Source of the DNA: Laguncularia racemosa
Lineage: Eukaryota > Streptophyta > Magnoliopsida > Myrtales > Combretaceae
Length of the DNA: 64,000 nucleotides
Assembly (NCBI GenBank): GCA_037954665.1
Contig: JBBMOL010000429.1
Span: 238,100-302,099 of the forward strand
Direction: 5' to 3'
In this document: in pieces, positions 60,511-64,000 of the stretch
Layout: the number at the start of each line of letters is the position of its first letter
Position numbering within the stretch: position 1 is the first letter of the stretch
Translations under genes and position numbers: made by a program
Notes under the pieces: model-generated
What the model saw: the letters and a program-made list of their open reading frames with translations, nothing else
What the model was told of the DNA's origin: nothing
Databases searched by the model: none

Positions 60511-60944
60511 ATAATAAATTAAGAGAATGAGAATTGATCCATACTTTGAATGTTTGTCCTTAAGCAATTTTAAGCCAAATTTTTTCAATTTATCATGAAA
60601 TCTAGAGATTGTACAAAAATGTATAATAAGCATCTATAAAAATGGAAATTGACTTGTTCAAATGCTTTACCACCCCTGCTGTATTAGAATACATGGTAAA
60701 ATTAAGTAGGAAATTTTTTAAGAAACAAATTTACCTGTATTTAGTTTTAGAATTGGAAGTCAAAGAGTAAGTCGAGTCCCTAAGTAAAAATAAACAAGTT
60801 TACTACTAGGTTATTTTAGCTACTGTATACCTTGAAGTTGTTTGTAAAGCAATCATAACACTTAAAAAAAAAAAAGGAATCAAGCATATCCTTTACTCCA
60901 ATATTCAACTAATTGAGTTAAGAGTTTTCAAACTTGAATGTTAA

Positions 60945-61021
60945 GTGAGGAAGAGTCCGTGGGGTATCTAAAACCCGGTCACTTAGTGATGAGCTCGGAT
61001 GTTGCCGACTCAATAACTCAC
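60945..61021 (+). ncRNA. Candidate structured element, F copy
   Basis: 77 nt with GTGAG/CTCAC and GAGTC/GACTC intact, and a shortened inner stem (CCG/CGG). Small deletions against A fall mostly in loops and in the inner stem. Confidence 0.5.
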
Positions 61022-61481
61022 TATAACGATAAGGGCAAAAAAAGGCAAAAGTTCATGAAAAGAACGGGCAAAAACCCGTCAAAATAGATGCTTTGAATAA
61101 ATCAAAAGAACAGAATGTGAACATTCATTGAATAAAACAAAGATGTATAAAAAGGGGGAATACTAGCAAAGAGCTTAACTATAGCTTTTACTTTTTTTTG
61201 CAAGGATTATATGTTTGCAAATATCCAATGAAGTTTAATTGGGTGTTTTTCCTTATGGATTTTAAATATTTACTTTGGAATAAAAAACTTTTGCTAAACA
61301 TAGGATTAAAGTTTGTTTTTTAGATTAGCTATTGAATTTTGTCCATAGAATTTGATCACAGGAAACCAGTTTGGTTGAAGAGAGACATTAATTACAAGCA
61401 TGAATTACAAATGAAAGATGCTTGGAATGATGAAAAGAAAGTTTGTATAATCATGACAGATTTCTCAATTGATTTTTATGC

Positions 61482-61521
61482 AATTGCTTGAGGACAAGCA
61501 AGAGTTTAAGTGTGGGGAATT
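61482..61521 (+). promoter_or_regulatory. Polypurine tract of F
   Basis: AATTGCTTGAGGACAAGCAA then GAGTTTAAGTGTGGGGAATT, directly before the 3' LTR and identical in type to A. Confidence 0.82.
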
Positions 61522-63245
61522 TGATAGAGCCATTTTATACTCAATCTTTAAGTATAAATTGTGTTAAATTATTATTTATTTTTTTAGAAATCATAAGGAA
61601 ATGGTACTTTAATTCTATCATTGTATAAATCAGGTTAAATGGAGTCAAGGATGCTAATTCAAGTAAATTAGAGAAGTCATCTACAACTTGGTTCAAAGAC
61701 AAGGCTTTAAAAACCACCAGAGGAAGTACATGGGCTGTAATTGAAGTACATGGCCATGACTGGTTTTGAATCAACAGGAAAAACACGGTTGAAGTACACG
61801 GCCGTGTACGGAAGCACGTTTGAGGCACGACCATGACGCAAACCGTTCACACACTGGACAAAGGCGGAAATGGGGACTTTAACAAGAGAGACACGGCTCA
61901 GGCACGGCCGGGTGGAAGCCGTGGGATCAACCGTGCTTGGACCGTGGTGGAAAGCTGACGTTCCAAGGAGAAGAAAGTGTGGAACATCAACCAGATGAAG
62001 GCACGGCTTGAAACTAGCCGTGGGTGTAACCATGGTAAAAACACTGGACACGGATGAAGACTTGTAGATTATGCACAGATGAAGGCACGACTTGAAATCT
62101 TACCGTGTGTTTAACCGTGGTCACACTGGCCGGGTGAAGACTTGAAGAATATGCAAGGGAGGCACGGCTTGACCCCCGGCCGTGTTTTTAGGGCGTGCCA
62201 GGCGAACGAACATTTACTTCTCGAAATCTACTTGGGAAAAAGGGAAAAATATTTTGTATCTTGCTAGCAAAAGATCACTTCTATCCCCCTAACAATATAA
62301 ATAGAACCAACCCTAAGGGTTTAAGAAAAAACTTTGAATTTTGGGAATTTGGAATCACCTTGGAGACAAGAAGGAAACGAGGAGGTAGAGCAAGCAACCG
62401 GGTTCATTATTTTTTTTATTTTTTTTTTGCTTTAAATTTATGAACATTGTAGCTATGCTACCCTTTTCTAGCCAAAGGGTCATAGATTTTAAAATTCTCC
62501 CCCAAAAAATTTTTTTGAGGTCTAATTGATTTTTTTTTTCTATTTTTTGCTTTGGGGAAATTAAAAATTTTTTCTTATCTTTTTTTCATTATTATCTTTG
62601 TTGATTGGTATGAAAAAGAGCCTTCAAACCCAATTGCAAGTTAATTTTTGGGAAAACAGCAAAAAAAATCCGTAATTGTTTATTTTCTATTTATGACAAA
62701 AATAACATTTTTGGTTTAAAAGGATGATCAAAATTCATTTTAGGGGGTGGTGATCATGTTTAAATTTTTATCTTATAATCTACTGGCAAAATTTTGGGTG
62801 GTCCTCAGATCTTAATGCTTTTAAAAATTTAAACCCAAGCGCTTGTCTAGGGTTGTTTAATCAAAAAGGGGAAAAAAATTTTCAAACGCTTGTCTAGGTT
62901 ATGGGGGAAGAATAGAGAAGGTTGTTAGAGCTTGTTAATAACCAAAAACCATTTTTATCTGGAACAAAAAATAGAAAATTTTTTGCATCGATGAAATTTT
63001 CCCTTTGAATTAAACTATTTTTTTTTCCTTTTGGGGCTAGCTTTTTTTAAAATCCGTTTTCTTACCTTTTTTATTTTTTAATTTTGATTCACAAAAAAAA
63101 ACCCCCCCCCATTTTTCTTTTCCTTTTTTCTCCTTGAATAGAAAAATTTTTAAACCCAACTCTATGGTTTTCGCCCCACCACCACTATATGCAAATCATA
63201 AAAATTTTCTAGGATAGGTTTTTTTTTTTGGATTCGACACCCCCA
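61522..63245 (+). repeat. 3' LTR of F (corrupted sequence)
   Basis: Aligns with 56154-57889 but loses single bases from 61700 on, and after about 62430 is full of inflated runs (CCCC, GGGG, TTTT, AAAA) in place of mixed sequence. It ends ACACCCCCA before TSD GCTTT. Confidence 0.85.
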
Positions 63246-64000
63246 GCTTTGCTATAGATACACATTTTTCCCCCAAAAACCATCCTTTTTTGGGGAAAAA
63301 GAAAGGGGGAAAGCGCATGGGTTGAGACCTCTCTAACAAAAACCCCCGTTCCACCCTTCATCTACCTAACTTTTTTAAATTTCCTTTTTTTCCTTAGGAT
63401 TCAAACATATGCAATCGGTTGGTAAACTGAACCGGGCATAAATCAATAGCTTGCTCTATCCTTCTAAGGGGGAAAACCCGCTGCAAATCATCAGGAAAAA
63501 TTCAGTTTTTAAATATTTTGTACTTTTTAAACTGCTGGGGAAAAAGACTATGGTTCCCCTAACCCAATACACTCTTAATGAGGCAAGTACTTGGAGCCTC
63601 TTCTTTTATTAGCCCCCCCATCTTTACCCAAACCCATCAAAAACACCTTTTTTTTCCCCTTTGAACATCAACTGCATCAATGCCTTCTAACCTCTTTATG
63701 GCGATTAATCCCGTTTGGACATTTTTGGACCTCTGAAGGTGACATGGATTCAAAAAATCTTTGCCCCCCTTTTTAAAAAAAATGTATTCCTAAAGCCATC
63801 ATTTTAAGACCCTCCTATCATATAAAAACCCAAAATCGCCAAGCAAAATAGGGGTTTTACCATAGGCAAATACACATTCAATTTCATCAGATACTTGTCC
63901 CCCAACAAAGGGGACCCCACTCTTTGGGTAACAAAAACGACTTTCCCTTTATCATTAACCCCAAAGTATTTTTTTGGTTTAAAGGGTGTAAATAGTTGAA
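62430..64000. other. Low-quality sequence region
   Basis: Homopolymer runs replace normal sequence when compared with the intact copy at 57060-57889; see findings. Annotations in this stretch should be read with caution. Confidence 0.7.
63251..63860 (-). pseudogene. D pol: protease end and RT start (corrupted)
   Basis: On the minus strand, pieces of chromovirus pol can be read in several frames: a protease-end echo (LLGxFWVF then DRRVL) near 63780-63850, the pre-RT segment LPPLRRIEQAIDLCP near 63430-63480, and the start of RT (PKKDG-like and CVS-type) at 63251-63330, which joins the IN KITIKYRYPIPRLND segment at 55113 when E and F are removed. Frameshifts fall at homopolymer runs, so much of the damage may be sequence error rather than mutation. 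Confidence 0.6.

Larger units (their letters stand above)
56154..63245 (+). mobile_element. Element F: internally deleted relative of A
   Basis: LTRs 56154-57889 and 61522-63245, TSD GCTTT (56149-56153 and 63246-63250). Same family as A by LTR, leader, gag and tail, opposite orientation. The inside is 3.6 kb against 6.8 kb in A: the sequence jumps from just before RT (APKLE segment, near 60130) to the post-pol box (60203-60226, damaged), so RT, RNase H and integrase are gone. It retains primer site, internal PPT-like motif, structured element and PPT. Many small indels; those after about 61700 may be sequence error. Confidence 0.9.
25006..64000 (-). mobile_element. Element D: CRM-like retrotransposon, heavily interrupted, 5' end outside window
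   Basis: The host of B, C, E and F. Subtracting these gives a minus-strand chromovirus pol in proper order: protease end (about 63780-63860), RT (63251-63500 and 54417-55113), RNase H (about 54030-54410), integrase (53127-54025, then 45709-45855), C-terminal tail (26014-26238) and 3' LTR (25006-26013). Each insertion is bounded by its own TSD. D entered L's RT at about 25005. Its 5' LTR and gag are beyond the right edge. The left end reads TTCAT-TAATGTGCTC, apparently TGATGTGC with one change; its TSD cannot be checked. Confidence 0.85.

Noticed and set aside
1..64000. CRISPR arrays, rRNA, tRNA genes or bacterial-type operons
   Set aside because: No regularly spaced short repeats with unique spacers and no recognisable RNA genes; tRNA-like matches are only the 12-18 nt primer sites.

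Overview
This 64 kb window looks like repeat-filled (heterochromatic) DNA from a flowering plant, probably a dicot; the species cannot be told from the sequence. I found no host gene, tRNA, rRNA or CRISPR array. Almost everything is LTR retrotransposon of two Ty3/gypsy lineages. (1) Athila/Tat-type elements: a tRNA-Asp-like primer site (TGGCGCCGTTGCCGGGGA), a PPT of the type AAGTGTGGGG, TATA-bearing LTRs of 1.3-1.7 kb, and an RT motif of the FMDDF/YMDDF type. (2) CRM-like chromoviruses: an initiator-tRNA-Met-like primer site TGGTATCAGAGC, an RT motif YFDDIL, and a pol reading frame that runs into the 3' LTR. Letters A-M are local names used here.

Layout. 1-1787: AT-rich, nothing recognised. 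1788-9908: CRM-like solo LTR I (-), split by a two-LTR element G (+, 2265-9160), which is itself split by an Athila-type solo LTR H (4886-6434). 9980-10814: a non-autonomous hAT DNA transposon J. 11669 to beyond the window: degenerate Athila-type element K (+), entered at 15713 by Athila-type element L (+). L is entered by CRM-like element M (-, 19497-24107) and then by the large CRM-like element D (-, from about 25006 to beyond the window). D's pol is broken by B (-, 26239-45703), C (+, 45856-53121), solo LTR E (-, 55119-56148) and F (+, 56154-63245). B is in turn broken by A (-, 29880-39956). The deepest chain is K > L > D > B > A. Perfect target-site duplications (TSDs) support A, B, C, E, F, G, H, J and M, and I has a near match.

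How the parts relate. Only A keeps a full gag-PR-RT-RNaseH-IN frame, broken by two TAG codons. B, C, F, G and M lack some or all of the enzymatic core but keep gag and most cis signals, so they could only move using proteins supplied in trans by relatives such as A (Athila type) or an intact CRM element. Hand-counted LTR divergence (B about 1.2%, A about 0.7%, C about 0.2%) agrees with B being older than the A nested in it.

The most interesting non-coding signals are two possible RNA structures in the Athila-type elements. One is an 18-nt hairpin just after the gag/pol frame (A, B, C, K; a damaged copy in F). The other is an 80-nt stem-loop element between two PPT-like motifs (A, B, C, F). 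Both show paired substitutions. In the CRM-like elements a duplicated primer-binding site appears to have produced two alternative LTR ends. The last 1.6 kb looks corrupted by homopolymer-type sequence error.
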